Origin: JAHDDW01 sp964648795
GTDB taxonomy: Bacteria; Actinomycetota; Acidimicrobiia; Acidimicrobiales; SZUA-35
Assembly: GCA_964648795.1 (NCBI GenBank)
Contig: CAZYMB010000005.1
Coordinates: forward strand, 62,001-126,000
DNA: 64,000 bases
Direction: 5' to 3'
The stretch's first letter is position 1; the number at the start of each line of letters is the position of its first letter. The notes under the pieces are model-generated. The model was given only the letters and a program-made list of their open reading frames with translations, had not been told where the DNA came from and did no database searches. The position numbers were made by a program, and so were the translations under genes. This document shows positions 34,124-43,372 of the stretch, one piece after another.

Positions 34124-35674
34124 TTAGGGCTGCTGAAGCGTAGGCCTTGTGGAATCCAGGTCAAACCAACGCTCTGGGTCCATCTCGTTAGCCGGCGTTG
34201 GCACAGCAAAGAAATAGCCTTGAACGTTGTGAACGCCCAAGCTCAATAAGGCTCGTAATTGTTCTTCGGTCTCGACTCCTTCGGCAACAATATTAAGATC
34301 CAATGCTTTGGCCATAGTCACGATTGCTTCAATTATTGCTCGGTCAGCGTCACTGGAGTTGATATCAGTTACAAACTTTTCGGCTATCTTGAGCGTCGAA
34401 ACCATATCAAGTTCTTTAATTGAGTTAAGTGATGACTGTCCAGTTCCAAAATCATCAATTGCAAGGTTGATTCCAAGGTCACTTAGAGATCGAAGCTTCG
34501 CCAAGTGGTCACCCTGTCCAATAATAATGTCCTCAGTAATTTCTAGAATCAGCTGTGATGGCTCCAAACCTGCCCAGCCCAAGATCTCCATTACTTGATA
34601 CTGAAGGTTAGGGTCGACGAGCTGTGGTTCTGAAAGGTTGATACTCATCTTTACATTCTGAGCACCACCGGCAATGTGGTTCCACAAAGCAGCCTGTGTA
34701 CAAGCTTCACGCATAACTATGTCAGATATCTTTCCTAACATGCCCGCTTCGTTTGCTACATCTAAGAAACCACCAGGGGTAACGATTCCGGTTTCAGGGT
34801 GCCGCCAACGAACTAGCGCCTCGAATGCATAAAGGTTCTCGTTAGCCAGGTTTACGATTGGCTGGTAGTAGACAACAAACTGGTTCTCTTCGAGAGCGGT
34901 TGCAAGGTCACGCTCAACTTCTAGACGCTGAACACTCAATTGGTGCTGTTTCTCGTCAAACACTGCGTAACCAGAACGTTCTCTCTTGGCTTTGAACATC
35001 GCTGAGTCAGCATCTCTTACAAGGTCTGCGGAACTAACGTTTTCCTGACCTTGGTAGATCGCAATTCCAATACTCGTAGCAGCCAAATGTGTTCGACCTC
35101 CCAGTATTACTGGTTCGGCGAAAGACTTAAGAATCGAATTAGCTACTGAGATAACTGAGTCACTTGAAAGCAGCCCTCGAGACAATATGACGAATTCGTC
35201 TCCGCCAAAACGTGCAACTACGTCAGTCGAACGCACTGATGCCTTAAGTTTTTCCGCAACAATCTGAAGAAGTTGGTCGCCAACATCGTGGCCCATCGTG
35301 TCGTTAATAACCTTAAATCGGTCTAAGTCCAAGAACAACACACCGAGCACAAGGTCGTTTCGTTCTGCGTCCTCGATAGAGGTCTCGAGCTCATTCATTA
35401 GACCTGAACGGTTGAGGAGTTGTGTTAGCGGGTCGTGAATTGCTTCGTGTTTTGCCTCTGTAGCTTCCAAGTCGACAGCTTCGTACTTGGATAGGACACC
35501 AACTGAACCTATGCAAAAGCCAATCAGAGTGATAACCACGGCAAGTACGGCAGTCCAAAGACCACCAACGAAATCACTAAGAAAAACTTGTCCAGCTACT
35601 ACACCAATACAGCCAAAAACCAGTCCCCAGGCAAGCATCTGGACGATTGGTTTTCGGGTAGGAACTTGCGCCAT
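34124..35674 (-). CDS. GGDEF-EAL bifunctional cyclic-di-GMP enzyme
   Basis: A 516-residue membrane protein with two N-terminal helices (about 10-28 and 34-56), a GGDEF diguanylate cyclase domain (about 75-235, with intact RFGGDEFVIL) and an EAL phosphodiesterase domain (about 255-505, with EALVRWRHP and the downstream DDFGTGQSSL segment). Both catalytic motifs look complete, so synthesis and breakdown of cyclic di-GMP are both possible. No PAS, GAF or periplasmic sensor is visible. It is the only c-di-GMP gene in the window and lies between the converging nfuA and the divergent HEPN-protein gene. Confidence 0.93.
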   Translation of the reverse strand: MAQVPTRKPIVQMLAWGLVFGCIGVVAGQVFLSDFVGGLWTAVLAVVITLIGFCIGSVGVLSKYEAVDLEATEAKHEAIHDPLTQLLNRSGLMNELETSIEDAERNDLVLGVLFLDLDRFKVINDTMGHDVGDQLLQIVAEKLKASVRSTDVVARFGGDEFVILSRGLLSSDSVISVANSILKSFAEPVILGGRTHLAATSIGIAIYQGQENVSSADLVRDADSAMFKAKRERSGYAVFDEKQHQLSVQRLEVERDLATALEENQFVVYYQPIVNLANENLYAFEALVRWRHPETGIVTPGGFLDVANEAGMLGKISDIVMREACTQAALWNHIAGGAQNVKMSINLSEPQLVDPNLQYQVMEILGWAGLEPSQLILEITEDIIIGQGDHLAKLRSLSDLGINLAIDDFGTGQSSLNSIKELDMVSTLKIAEKFVTDINSSDADRAIIEAIVTMAKALDLNIVAEGVETEEQLRALLSLGVHNVQGYFFAVPTPANEMDPERWFDLDSTRPTLQQP

Positions 35675-35779
35675 CCTTTCCTAACGGCTCTTTAGAGCAA
35701 TTTCTTAGCTTAAAGAGTCAAATTAACCTCTACCGATTGACTACTTTTGGCCGATACTAAGTATTGGAAGTGACTATTT

Positions 35780-36547
35780 ATGGGCAATCAGATCCAAAAC
35801 CCGGAAAATGCCAGATATTCACGCCATGCTGACCTGACTCTTGCATTCAACATCTTTGGAGAGGGAATGCGTGAATTCGTCGAAGACGAAATGACTCTAC
35901 ATCTCGAAAGCGAGGAGTGGTTTGGAGAAGCCGCAGCAAAGCTCGGCCGCTCAGCGCAACACGATGCCTCGGATCCTTATTTCCAGCTTCTTGTCCTTAA
36001 ACGATTCTGGGGACCAGTTTTTTCCAAACGGTACTCAGAAGACTTGAGACCAGTGGTCGATGAGCTAGTCGAGATAAGAAACCTATGGGCTCACTTCTCG
36101 ATACCTGGTGACGTCGATAAGTTGGATCGTGCAGTCATAATTATGGAAAGACTCCTAGCCCCGATTAATGCTGACGCTGCAGTAGCCGTACGCTCGGTTA
36201 GATACCGACTCAAGCACCCCCGCACGGGAGAAACCCCTGAGCCGACCGAAGAAGAAAAGTTAGCTCTACGAAACAAGCTTGACTTAGCCAGAGAAAAAGT
36301 AGAGAACATAAGTCAGCATAACTCGCAGCTGTCTACTCAACTTGCTCACACTCGTAGGATCTCAGCAGGCAAACAACTGAAACTGAGCGGCCTTGAGAAC
36401 CAGTTGGTTGATATTCAATCTAAGGCTGATGCCCTCGAAGATCACTTACGTGAGCAACGGAAACGACATGATCGTATCGAATGGCTCTTTGCTGCATTCT
36501 TACTCTGCTTCTTGCTAGCAGTGTTGATTACTTCTGGCCTTGGCTAA
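35780..36547 (+). CDS. HEPN (Swt1-like) domain protein with coiled coil and C-terminal membrane anchor
   Basis: The 255-residue protein begins with an all-helical domain (about 17-130) resembling the Swt1-type HEPN domain and containing RNLWAH (Arg100, His105), the Rx4H motif used by HEPN ribonucleases. A coiled coil (about 156-230) and a terminal helix (about 234-252) follow, so the HEPN domain should hang from the membrane on the cytoplasmic side. HEPN proteins act as RNases in toxin-antitoxin, defence and RNA processing; which applies here is unknown. No nucleotidyltransferase antitoxin is adjacent. It diverges from the GGDEF-EAL gene. Confidence 0.68.
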   Translation: MGNQIQNPENARYSRHADLTLAFNIFGEGMREFVEDEMTLHLESEEWFGEAAAKLGRSAQHDASDPYFQLLVLKRFWGPVFSKRYSEDLRPVVDELVEIRNLWAHFSIPGDVDKLDRAVIIMERLLAPINADAAVAVRSVRYRLKHPRTGETPEPTEEEKLALRNKLDLAREKVENISQHNSQLSTQLAHTRRISAGKQLKLSGLENQLVDIQSKADALEDHLREQRKRHDRIEWLFAAFLLCFLLAVLITSGLG

Positions 36548-36613
36548 GTTCGCCAAATCAGGTCCGGGACGTCTAACCAACAGCACCAAAGTATCGACTA
36601 AGCTCTTCGGGGT

Positions 36614-37744
36614 ATGTCAGCTGCTACAACCACTCCATCAAAAGCTCCTAAATGGGTGAAATCTGCGATTACCTATTGGTGGGTTGTAGGCGCAGGTATC
36701 TTATTCACCTACTGGGTTGCTAATACCCTGCGCAGCCTTTTGATTCAGCTGATTATTGCTTTGTTCTTAGCTCTGGCCATGCATCCACTGGTTGAGCGGC
36801 TACACAAACGAGGTATGAAGCGCGGCTTGGCAACGGGCATAGCAATGCTTCTTGTCTTTGCCTTCTTTGGCGTATTCATTGGAGTAATGGGCAACTTAGT
36901 CGTTAATCAGCTGAGGGATCTAATTAATGAGATCCCTGGCTATACAACCTCTATTTCTCAATGGTCTGAATCCACCTTTGACTTCACAATTGATGCAGAC
37001 GAAGTAACCGATCAGATTCAAGACCGACTTGGTGGCTCGATCGACACTATTGCCAACTCAGCACTCAACTTCTCTGGAACAATTGTTGGACTTTTATTTC
37101 AGGTGTTAACGGTTTCGCTGTTTGCGTTCTACCTCTCCGCAGATGGACCCAAACTCAGACGCGTAATGTGTTCTCTATTTCGTGAAGAGAAACAAGTCGA
37201 AGTTATTCGAATCTGGGAACTAGCCATTGACAAAACAGGAGCATTTATTTCCTCTCGAGTAATTCTGGCAATCGCCTCAGCTGCTTTCCACGCTCTCGTG
37301 TTTTGGATAGTCGGGGTACCTTCACCGATCGCCCTTGGAATTTGGGTCGGCATTGTTTCTCAATTTGTTCCAGTGATTGGTACCTATATCTCTGGGATCT
37401 TGCCGGCTTTGATTGCACTGGCAGATAATCCGATCAATGCTCTCTGGGTTGTCGCAGTAATTCTGGGATACCAGCAGATTGAGAACTATCTGCTTCAACC
37501 ACGCATAACAGCACAAACCCTAAATATGCACCCCGCTATTGCTTTTGGAGGGGTGCTAGCTGGCTCGAGCCTTCTTGGCGCTACTGGCGCTGTCTTAGCC
37601 CTCCCATTCATTGCCACTGCACAAGCCGTTATGGACACCTATGTAGACCGCCACAACGTTATAGATTCCGAACTCTTAGATAGACGCTCTGCAGAGCGTA
37701 ACCATGAAGAAGACCCTGAAGAGACCTCTGATAGCGAGGAATAA
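36614..37744 (+). CDS. AI-2E family transporter
   Basis: A 376-residue polytopic membrane protein with the family layout: paired N-terminal helices, an extended soluble segment (about 105-170) and five or so C-terminal helices including the conserved PSPIALGIWVGIVSQFVPVIG region and GYQQIENYLLQPRI. Members export small molecules or ions; AI-2 export (TqsA) is known only for some, so the substrate is open. The tail (about 345-376) is polar and acidic. It follows the HEPN gene by 66 bp. Confidence 0.92.
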   Translation: MSAATTTPSKAPKWVKSAITYWWVVGAGILFTYWVANTLRSLLIQLIIALFLALAMHPLVERLHKRGMKRGLATGIAMLLVFAFFGVFIGVMGNLVVNQLRDLINEIPGYTTSISQWSESTFDFTIDADEVTDQIQDRLGGSIDTIANSALNFSGTIVGLLFQVLTVSLFAFYLSADGPKLRRVMCSLFREEKQVEVIRIWELAIDKTGAFISSRVILAIASAAFHALVFWIVGVPSPIALGIWVGIVSQFVPVIGTYISGILPALIALADNPINALWVVAVILGYQQIENYLLQPRITAQTLNMHPAIAFGGVLAGSSLLGATGAVLALPFIATAQAVMDTYVDRHNVIDSELLDRRSAERNHEEDPEETSDSEE

Positions 37745-37783
37745 CTTGCTATAGAACCTCTTAACGAATTACACTGACCTACC

Positions 37784-38422
37784 GTGACAGCAGCAACCCT
37801 TCCTCAGCCCGTTCTAATCGACTTAGTCGCCTCCAAGCGCTTCCTAGGTATCAACCTACGCAGCCTGCTAGGCGTTACATTCTTTGCAATGCTGACAGCA
37901 GTACTCGCACAGGTTTCAATCCCGTTGTCGTTTACTCCTGTACCAATTACTGGGCAGACATTAGCGGTCCTACTTTCCGGTGCAGCTCTCGGACCAAGAC
38001 TCGGATCAGCGTCCCAGCTTCTATACATTGGCCTTGGGGCAGCAGGCTTTTCTGTATTCGCCGACCGAGGAAGTGGCATCACAAGCTCCGGACCAAACGG
38101 CGCTGAGCTAATTCCGACATTTGGATACCTGGTCGGTTTTGTGGTCGCAGCGTACATAGTTGGCGTCATGGCAAAAAGAGGACAAGACCGATCGGCATTC
38201 TCAGCGATCCCAGCATTCCTTGCCGGCAGCGTTGTAATCTACATCTTTGGTGCAACATTTCTTAGCTACTCATTAGATGTTCCATTTGCAGCTCCGCTAG
38301 ATGAAGCCAGCGCCCTGGCCTTCGGTATTGCTCCATTTGTTATTGGGGATGTTCTCAAGGCGCTTGTTGCAGGTTTAGCTCTGCCAGCAGCCTGGAAGCT
38401 CTTTGGTTCTAGCTACAGCTAG
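37784..38422 (+). CDS. bioY: Biotin transporter BioY
   Basis: Substrate-binding S component of an ECF-type biotin importer. The 212-residue protein has about six helices and the BioY segment SIPLSFTPVPITGQTLAVLLSG with GAALGPRLG following, then LPTFGYLVGF-like and GDVLKA elements. No BioM/BioN energy-coupling genes or biotin synthesis genes are adjacent, so it either uses a shared ECF module or works alone. Starts at GTG. The following gene encodes a mycoredoxin. Confidence 0.93.
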   Translation: MTAATLPQPVLIDLVASKRFLGINLRSLLGVTFFAMLTAVLAQVSIPLSFTPVPITGQTLAVLLSGAALGPRLGSASQLLYIGLGAAGFSVFADRGSGITSSGPNGAELIPTFGYLVGFVVAAYIVGVMAKRGQDRSAFSAIPAFLAGSVVIYIFGATFLSYSLDVPFAAPLDEASALAFGIAPFVIGDVLKALVAGLALPAAWKLFGSSYS

Positions 38423-38478
38423 CCACGTCGACTAAACTCGATTGAAATAATAAATAGCAAAGAGGTGTTAACTAAGTT

Positions 38479-38724
38479 ATGTCTAATTCTGTTGATTTTT
38501 ATTGGAGACCAGGCTGCCCATTTTGTATGATGCTCGAGAAGGGCCTAGAGAAAAAAGGCATCGAGATGGTCAAGCACAACATCTGGGAAGATTCGAAGGC
38601 TGCCGATTACGTGCGGAGCGTAGCTGATGGAAATGAGACGGTACCAACGGTTAAGATTGGTGAGCAAGTCCGAGTAAATCCAAGTGCGCGTGAAGTCGAG
38701 AAGCTCCTAAAAAAGGAGAGCTAG
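38479..38724 (+). CDS. Mycoredoxin-like glutaredoxin
   Basis: An 81-residue thiol-disulfide exchange protein with a CPFC active site (Cys13, Cys16) in the YWRPGCPFCMML context and a TVPTV cis-Pro motif near residue 53. These forms are typical of actinobacterial Mrx1, which reduces mycothiol mixed disulfides. A Lys-rich end follows. Starts at ATG after an AGAGGTG ribosome site. Confidence 0.9.
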   Translation: MSNSVDFYWRPGCPFCMMLEKGLEKKGIEMVKHNIWEDSKAADYVRSVADGNETVPTVKIGEQVRVNPSAREVEKLLKKES

Positions 38725-38858
38725 ATACTAGCTTCAACAACCTCGAGGCACGCTCAACAAGAATCTTGCTGTTTCGTTTGAACTCCTTCGCAGGCCGCGC
38801 TAATGTGCTTATGGCCTCAGCGTCGAGGGCGAAGAGCTGAAATAGTTAGGAAAAGCCT

Positions 38859-39098
38859 GTGTCCCAAGCAAACGATCGTAAAGCCCTCCATGCATACCTT
38901 AGTGACGAGGCACACGATAAGTGGCACGGTTTCGCTGCCGAGCAAGGCGTTAGCGTCTCCGCAATGCTTGAAGCTCTCGCTCCGGAACTCAACCTAGAGG
39001 GCAAACTCACTCATGAAGAACTTGGTGAACGCCTTAACATAGTTGTTAAGTCTGCCCGAAAGATCGATGCAGACCGTCGGCGACGCAAAAAAGCATAG
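38859..39098 (+). CDS. Small basic protein, possible ribbon-helix-helix type
   Basis: A 79-residue GTG-started protein: an N-terminal strand/turn then helices with HAYLSDEAHDKWHGFAAEQG and VSVSAMLEALAPEL, ending in a basic RRRRKKA tail. The layout (short strand, two helices, basic end) resembles small CopG-like DNA-binding regulators, but no specific family is recognised and the call is inference. TTAGGAAAAGCCT lies upstream as a weak ribosome site. A weak hairpin (CAGGC / GCCTG at about 39134-39152) lies before the converging ROK kinase gene. Confidence 0.55.
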   Translation: MSQANDRKALHAYLSDEAHDKWHGFAAEQGVSVSAMLEALAPELNLEGKLTHEELGERLNIVVKSARKIDADRRRRKKA

Positions 39099-39168
39099 CC
39101 CTCGAGTCTTCGCCTATTTAAATCGATAAGCACAGGCATACTAGAAGCCTGCCTAGTCATTCCATTTA

Positions 39169-40059
39169 CTAAGAGAACGCCTGCCACCAACCAGCGGCAC
39201 CAACGAGTCCCACAGAGTCTCCTATTTCGGCGCTGAGGACTTTTGCTGGCTTCACACCCTTAGGGCCAAACTCGTTAAGTAGCTTTTCAATTCGAGGCAG
39301 AACCAAGTCAGCATTAAGGCCGACTCCCCCTCCAATTACAACAGCTTGAGGAGCATACAACCAAGCCAGGTTTACAATTCCTGCAGCTGCACCCATGATG
39401 CCTTTGTCAAAAACTTTGGTAGCTACTTCATCTCCGTTTTGAACCAGCTCAACCAGTTCTTCTGTAGTTACTTCTAGTCCAGCAGCCTTTGCTTGCTCGG
39501 CTAAATTTGGACCCGAACCTAGCATCTCTGGGGTGTGCCGATCTCCTGACATAGCAGCCCCTATATCGACCATTACATGGCCTATATCATTTGCTGCATA
39601 CTTGCCGTGGACAAGTTTGCCACCCAGGACTACCCCACCACCAATACCGGTTGAAATGGTGACGTAGACAATGTCGCTGTAACTCTTTCCCGCTCCAAAG
39701 GCTGACTCTCCTACTGCCGCCAAATCAGCGTCATTTGCGAGACTAACCTCTAGCCCGCTTCTAGCTGAAATCCATTGAGCAGTAAGCGATGGAATCCAGC
39801 CTTGGGGCAGATTTGGCACATAGACAGCTCTTTGTAATTCGTAGTCGATGATCCCTGGAATGCCGACTACAACTTTGGTTGCGTCGAAACCCTTTGTCAC
39901 CTCTGCAATACCTGCAACTACGATGTCTGGAAACTCTTCTGCATGGTTGGTTCTTTCTTTGACCTGATGAAGGATCTCCCCCGTACAGCTGACCACAGCC
40001 GCTCTACAATTTGTTCCACCAAGGTCTATTGCTACTGTATTTGGTTCTTCCACACCCAC
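39169..40059 (-). CDS. ROK family sugar kinase (glucokinase-like) lacking the zinc motif
   Basis: A 296-residue ASKHA-fold kinase with phosphate-1 loop IDLGGTNCRAAVV (about 11-23), catalytic ND-A-D (Asp110/Asp112), the STGIGGGVVLGG phosphate-2 segment and GGGVGLNADL near the C-terminus. Typical ROK members have a CxCGxxGCxE zinc site after EIGH; here NDIGH (157-161) is followed by a Cys-free stretch with GDRHTPEML. Substrate is probably glucose or an N-acetyl sugar. The gene lies 10 bp downstream of the SURF1 gene on the same strand. The start is GTG. Confidence 0.82.
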   Translation of the reverse strand: MGVEEPNTVAIDLGGTNCRAAVVSCTGEILHQVKERTNHAEEFPDIVVAGIAEVTKGFDATKVVVGIPGIIDYELQRAVYVPNLPQGWIPSLTAQWISARSGLEVSLANDADLAAVGESAFGAGKSYSDIVYVTISTGIGGGVVLGGKLVHGKYAANDIGHVMVDIGAAMSGDRHTPEMLGSGPNLAEQAKAAGLEVTTEELVELVQNGDEVATKVFDKGIMGAAAGIVNLAWLYAPQAVVIGGGVGLNADLVLPRIEKLLNEFGPKGVKPAKVLSAEIGDSVGLVGAAGWWQAFS

Positions 40060-40069
40060 GATACTAGGC

Positions 40070-40849
40070 CTAAGCTCCGTCAGGCCGGCGAGTTTTACTA
40101 GATCTGCGTCTCAGGATAAGGACATAGAACAGTGGAGTCAGGCCTGCAAAGATCAACCACTGCAAGGCATAGGAGAAATGGCTGCCTTCAGTGATTTCAG
40201 GCAAGCCTAGGATCGTTGGTATAGCGGGGGTTGAGTTCTCGATCGTTGAGAGTTGTATCCAAACAGGGGCAATCGTGTTAGTTTCGATATCTAGACCATC
40301 TGCAAGAATTTGAGGTATCTGGCTATTGCTGCGACTTTCTAAGCGAGCTGCCAAAGCATCAACGTTGAGTCGTGGAGCAATCTCAGAATCTCCGACATCT
40401 TCCACATCAAAGAAGCCTTTTGTAACTGAAGTTCTTATTCGTCCCGTTGCAAAGAATTCATCAGGCAGGCCGCCAACTTGAGTTCGACTTGGAACAAACC
40501 CTCTGTTTAAAAATACCTGTGTGCCATCTAACTCAACCAGAGCAACAACATGCTCGCCTGCAATCCCATTTTGTGTGCGGTTCACAACTCTTATAAAGTC
40601 AGGGTCAATTGTCTTAGCCCGTATCTCCACAGACCTAAATTCACCAAAGCCATCTTCGAGCTCTATGCCATCGATTTCTACCATCTCGGCACTTTGAGCA
40701 TCAGTTATCTGTGTATTGAAAGCTCGTCGCTCATCTAGGCGATCAAATTGCCACAATCCCAGGAAAACAAATAGGCCAGCGCTAGCCAGAACAAAGAAGT
40801 GGCTAAATATCCAGAACGGTTTCTTAGCAAAAGCCCAATTTGGGTTCAT
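40070..40849 (-). CDS. SURF1 family cytochrome oxidase assembly protein
   Basis: Needed for maturation of heme-copper oxidases, consistent with aerobic life. The 259-residue protein has a transmembrane helix near each end (about 13-33 and 228-246) with a large extracytoplasmic domain between them. Family segments FLGLWQFDRLDERRAFN near the first helix, VFLNRGFVPS in the middle and HFSYALQWLIFAGLTPLFY at the second helix are clear. Upstream of the ROK kinase gene in a likely two-gene operon, and divergent from rnz. Confidence 0.9.
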   Translation of the reverse strand: MNPNWAFAKKPFWIFSHFFVLASAGLFVFLGLWQFDRLDERRAFNTQITDAQSAEMVEIDGIELEDGFGEFRSVEIRAKTIDPDFIRVVNRTQNGIAGEHVVALVELDGTQVFLNRGFVPSRTQVGGLPDEFFATGRIRTSVTKGFFDVEDVGDSEIAPRLNVDALAARLESRSNSQIPQILADGLDIETNTIAPVWIQLSTIENSTPAIPTILGLPEITEGSHFSYALQWLIFAGLTPLFYVLILRRRSSKTRRPDGA

Positions 40850-40908
40850 CTAGCTAAGCTATCGACGTTTCTAAGTAACTTCCGACGCTCTTATTAGACT
40901 AATCGCAT

Positions 40909-41817
40909 ATGTCAGTAGACAAATTGACAATACTGGGGACTGCTTCGCACCTCCCTACTAGAAATAGAGCTCACAACGGCTATGTGGTCGATATAGGCGG
41001 CGTTCGTCTACTCTTTGACCCTGGCGAAGGCACACAACGTCAACTCACCATTACGGGTGTTTCAGTCACCAGCATCGATGGCGTTTGTCTTACCCATTTC
41101 CACGGAGACCACTGCCTTGGGCTACCGGGAGTGATTCAGCGTCGTTCGGTAGACAACCACCAAAACAACGTCGACCACGAGCTGCCCGTGGTATTTCCAA
41201 AAGAAGGCTTCGATTACTTTAACAGGCTGCGTTATGCGACGATTTATACTGATAGCGCCCATGTAGTACCTATACCAACCACAGATGGCGACGCCACCAA
41301 CATTGGTTCATGTAGCGTAGTTGCAAAGTTACTAAACCACAGCTGTACAACACTTGGCTACAGAGTAACTGCTCCGGATAGCTTCAACTTCGATGTAGAG
41401 CGACTTGAGCATGCAGGAATAACTGGTCAAGATCGTGCCGAGTTAAAGGCAACTGGCAAACTCTCTACACCCAATGGTGAAGTCCAACTAGAAGACTTTG
41501 GCAGTGTCAAACCAGGCAAGGTGGTTGCCTTCATTATGGACACCGCACCATGCGACAATGCCATAGAGCTGGCTAGAGACGCTGACTTGGTCATATGTGA
41601 GTCAACTTATGCTGAGACAGAATCCGAACTTGCCAGCCAGTATCTACACATGACGGCCAAACAAGCTGCCGAGATAGCCCAGACAGCAGACGCCAAGAAA
41701 CTTGTTCTAACCCACTACTCCGCCCGTTACGAAGACGAACAAATTCTGGCCAAAGAAGCCAAAGAGGTCTTCAGCAACAGCATTGCCGCTAAAGACCTCG
41801 ATGTAATAACTTTCTAA
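40909..41817 (+). CDS. rnz: Ribonuclease Z
   Basis: Metallo-beta-lactamase-fold endonuclease that trims the 3' ends of tRNA precursors. The HxHxDH metal site is THFHGDH (about residue 63), with further ligand positions in KLLNHSC, FIMDTAPC and VLTHYSARY. The length of 302 residues matches the short-form enzyme. The 3' end lies 16 bp from the convergent recA. Confidence 0.93.
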   Translation: MSVDKLTILGTASHLPTRNRAHNGYVVDIGGVRLLFDPGEGTQRQLTITGVSVTSIDGVCLTHFHGDHCLGLPGVIQRRSVDNHQNNVDHELPVVFPKEGFDYFNRLRYATIYTDSAHVVPIPTTDGDATNIGSCSVVAKLLNHSCTTLGYRVTAPDSFNFDVERLEHAGITGQDRAELKATGKLSTPNGEVQLEDFGSVKPGKVVAFIMDTAPCDNAIELARDADLVICESTYAETESELASQYLHMTAKQAAEIAQTADAKKLVLTHYSARYEDEQILAKEAKEVFSNSIAAKDLDVITF

Positions 41818-41833
41818 AACTTCAGCCTGTGTA

Positions 41834-42922
41834 TTAGCTTTGCGCCTTCTCTTCTTCAGTTGCTTCAACATCTTCTGCAGAATCAGTCAAGTCAATCTCT
41901 ACTTCAGCATCCGGGTCAGCTATCAGACCAACTTCTTTCAAGACTTTGTCTTGAATTTCCATAGAAAGTTCTGGATTCTCAATCAGATACTCTTTCGCCT
42001 TCTCACGGCCTTGACCAAGCTGGTCGCCTTCGTAGGTGTACCAAGCACCAGAGCGCTTAACGATATCCTTCTCGACCGCTATGTCCAGTAGTGAGCCTTG
42101 ACGACTGATGCCTTTACCGTACATAATGTCGAACTCAGCCTGACGGAACGGTGGCGCAACCTTATTCTTTACTACTTTCACACGGGTTCGGTTACCTACA
42201 ACTTCGGTACCATTCTTGATAGCTTCGATTCTTCTGATGTCTAGTCGAACAGAGCTGTAGAACTTTAGTGCTCTACCACCTGGTGTTGTTTCAGGTGAGC
42301 CGAACATGACACCAATCTTCTCACGAAGCTGGTTGATGAAGATACAAATAGTGTCTGTCTTGTTGAGATTACCTGTGATCTTACGTAGAGCCTGCGACAT
42401 GAGGCGAGCTTGTAGACCCATATGGGTATCTCCCATGTCACCTTCGATTTCAGCACGAGGTGTAAGCGCTGCTACAGAGTCAATAACTAGCACATCAACA
42501 GAACCACTTCGCACCAAGATGTCTGCGATCTCAAGTGCTTGTTCACCTGTGTCTGGCTGCGAGATCAATAGCTCGTCGACATCGACACCAATGTTGCCAG
42601 CATAAACTGGATCCATGGCGTGCTCTGCGTCAATGTATGCACAGGTTCCACCATTACGTTGTGCCTCGGCTACAACATGCATAGCAAGTGTTGACTTACC
42701 CGATGACTCTGGCCCGTAAATTTCGACCACACGACCACGAGGTAGCCCACCGGCCCCTAAGGCAATATCAAGTGCTAGTGCACCTGTGGGAACGGTTTCT
42801 ATTTCCATTCCTGTGTTTTCGCCCATTTTCATGACCGAACCGACGCCAAACTGCTTGTCAATATTGTCTAAAGCCGTCTTCAACGCCGTTTCTTTTGGAT
42901 CTTGTTGAGATTTCTTACTCAC
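41834..42922 (-). CDS. recA: Recombinase RecA
   Basis: ATP-dependent DNA strand-exchange protein. The 362-residue sequence has the Walker A GPESSGKST (about 68-76), the QPDTGEQALEI and VDSVAALTPRAEIEGDMGD segments, loop L2 region and an acidic C-terminal tail. A GTG start has AGGAG upstream. No recX gene follows. I see no SOS-type operator (GAACnnnnGTTC or similar) in the 118 bp upstream. It belongs to the recA–cinA–pgsA–ftsK–rnj–dapA neighbourhood but is separated from cinA by two plus-strand genes. Confidence 0.98.
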   Translation of the reverse strand: MSKKSQQDPKETALKTALDNIDKQFGVGSVMKMGENTGMEIETVPTGALALDIALGAGGLPRGRVVEIYGPESSGKSTLAMHVVAEAQRNGGTCAYIDAEHAMDPVYAGNIGVDVDELLISQPDTGEQALEIADILVRSGSVDVLVIDSVAALTPRAEIEGDMGDTHMGLQARLMSQALRKITGNLNKTDTICIFINQLREKIGVMFGSPETTPGGRALKFYSSVRLDIRRIEAIKNGTEVVGNRTRVKVVKNKVAPPFRQAEFDIMYGKGISRQGSLLDIAVEKDIVKRSGAWYTYEGDQLGQGREKAKEYLIENPELSMEIQDKVLKEVGLIADPDAEVEIDLTDSAEDVEATEEEKAQS

Positions 42923-43052
42923 CTAAATATTCTCCTGATAGTGATTACCGGCGCTGGTCGGCGCTATAGAAATAAAACTAGTCGATGCCTATGACAATTG
43001 CTGGCTAAGGCAACACCGCAGTACCCAGCAATCTTGACTATTGTTATTGACT

Positions 43053-43367
43053 GTGAAGTACCTAATACCAGCTATTACCATTGGTTTGGTAATTTCGGCT
43101 TGTTCTGGCGGATCCAATGACCCCCTGAGCGTCACAGAAGCCCTTGAGAACGCTACCGGCCAAGATCTAGATGCCGCTGAGGTAACCGATCTGTTAGAGT
43201 CTGCGGAAGTGCTTTGTGGCCTATCTGACTCGGTGTTGGAAGACGTATGGGCCAACCTCAGCGAAGATCAGCTTAGCTTCCAAGATTTCGTGTTTTCAAA
43301 CCAGTGCCCCGAGCGTGCCGAGAATTACAGTGCAGCAACGGGCCGACTAGTCGAAGAAAGTAGCTGA
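43053..43367 (+). CDS. Small lipoprotein, unknown function
   Basis: From the GTG at 43053, 104 residues; a TTG at 43041 would add four. A signal peptide ends in ISAC (Cys17), followed by GG and a mostly helical acidic domain with two Cys (about 57 and 85) and no recognised family. It lies between recA (divergent) and ilvE, which starts five bases after its stop. The tight spacing suggests co-transcription with ilvE, though no functional link is evident. Confidence 0.65.
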   Translation: MKYLIPAITIGLVISACSGGSNDPLSVTEALENATGQDLDAAEVTDLLESAEVLCGLSDSVLEDVWANLSEDQLSFQDFVFSNQCPERAENYSAATGRLVEESS

Positions 43368-43372
43368 CACCC

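Noticed and set aside
22718..38774. Shared 14-mer GAATCTTGCTGTTT at 22718 and 38761
   Set aside because: A repeated 14-mer is expected by chance in 64 kb and the flanking sequences do not match.
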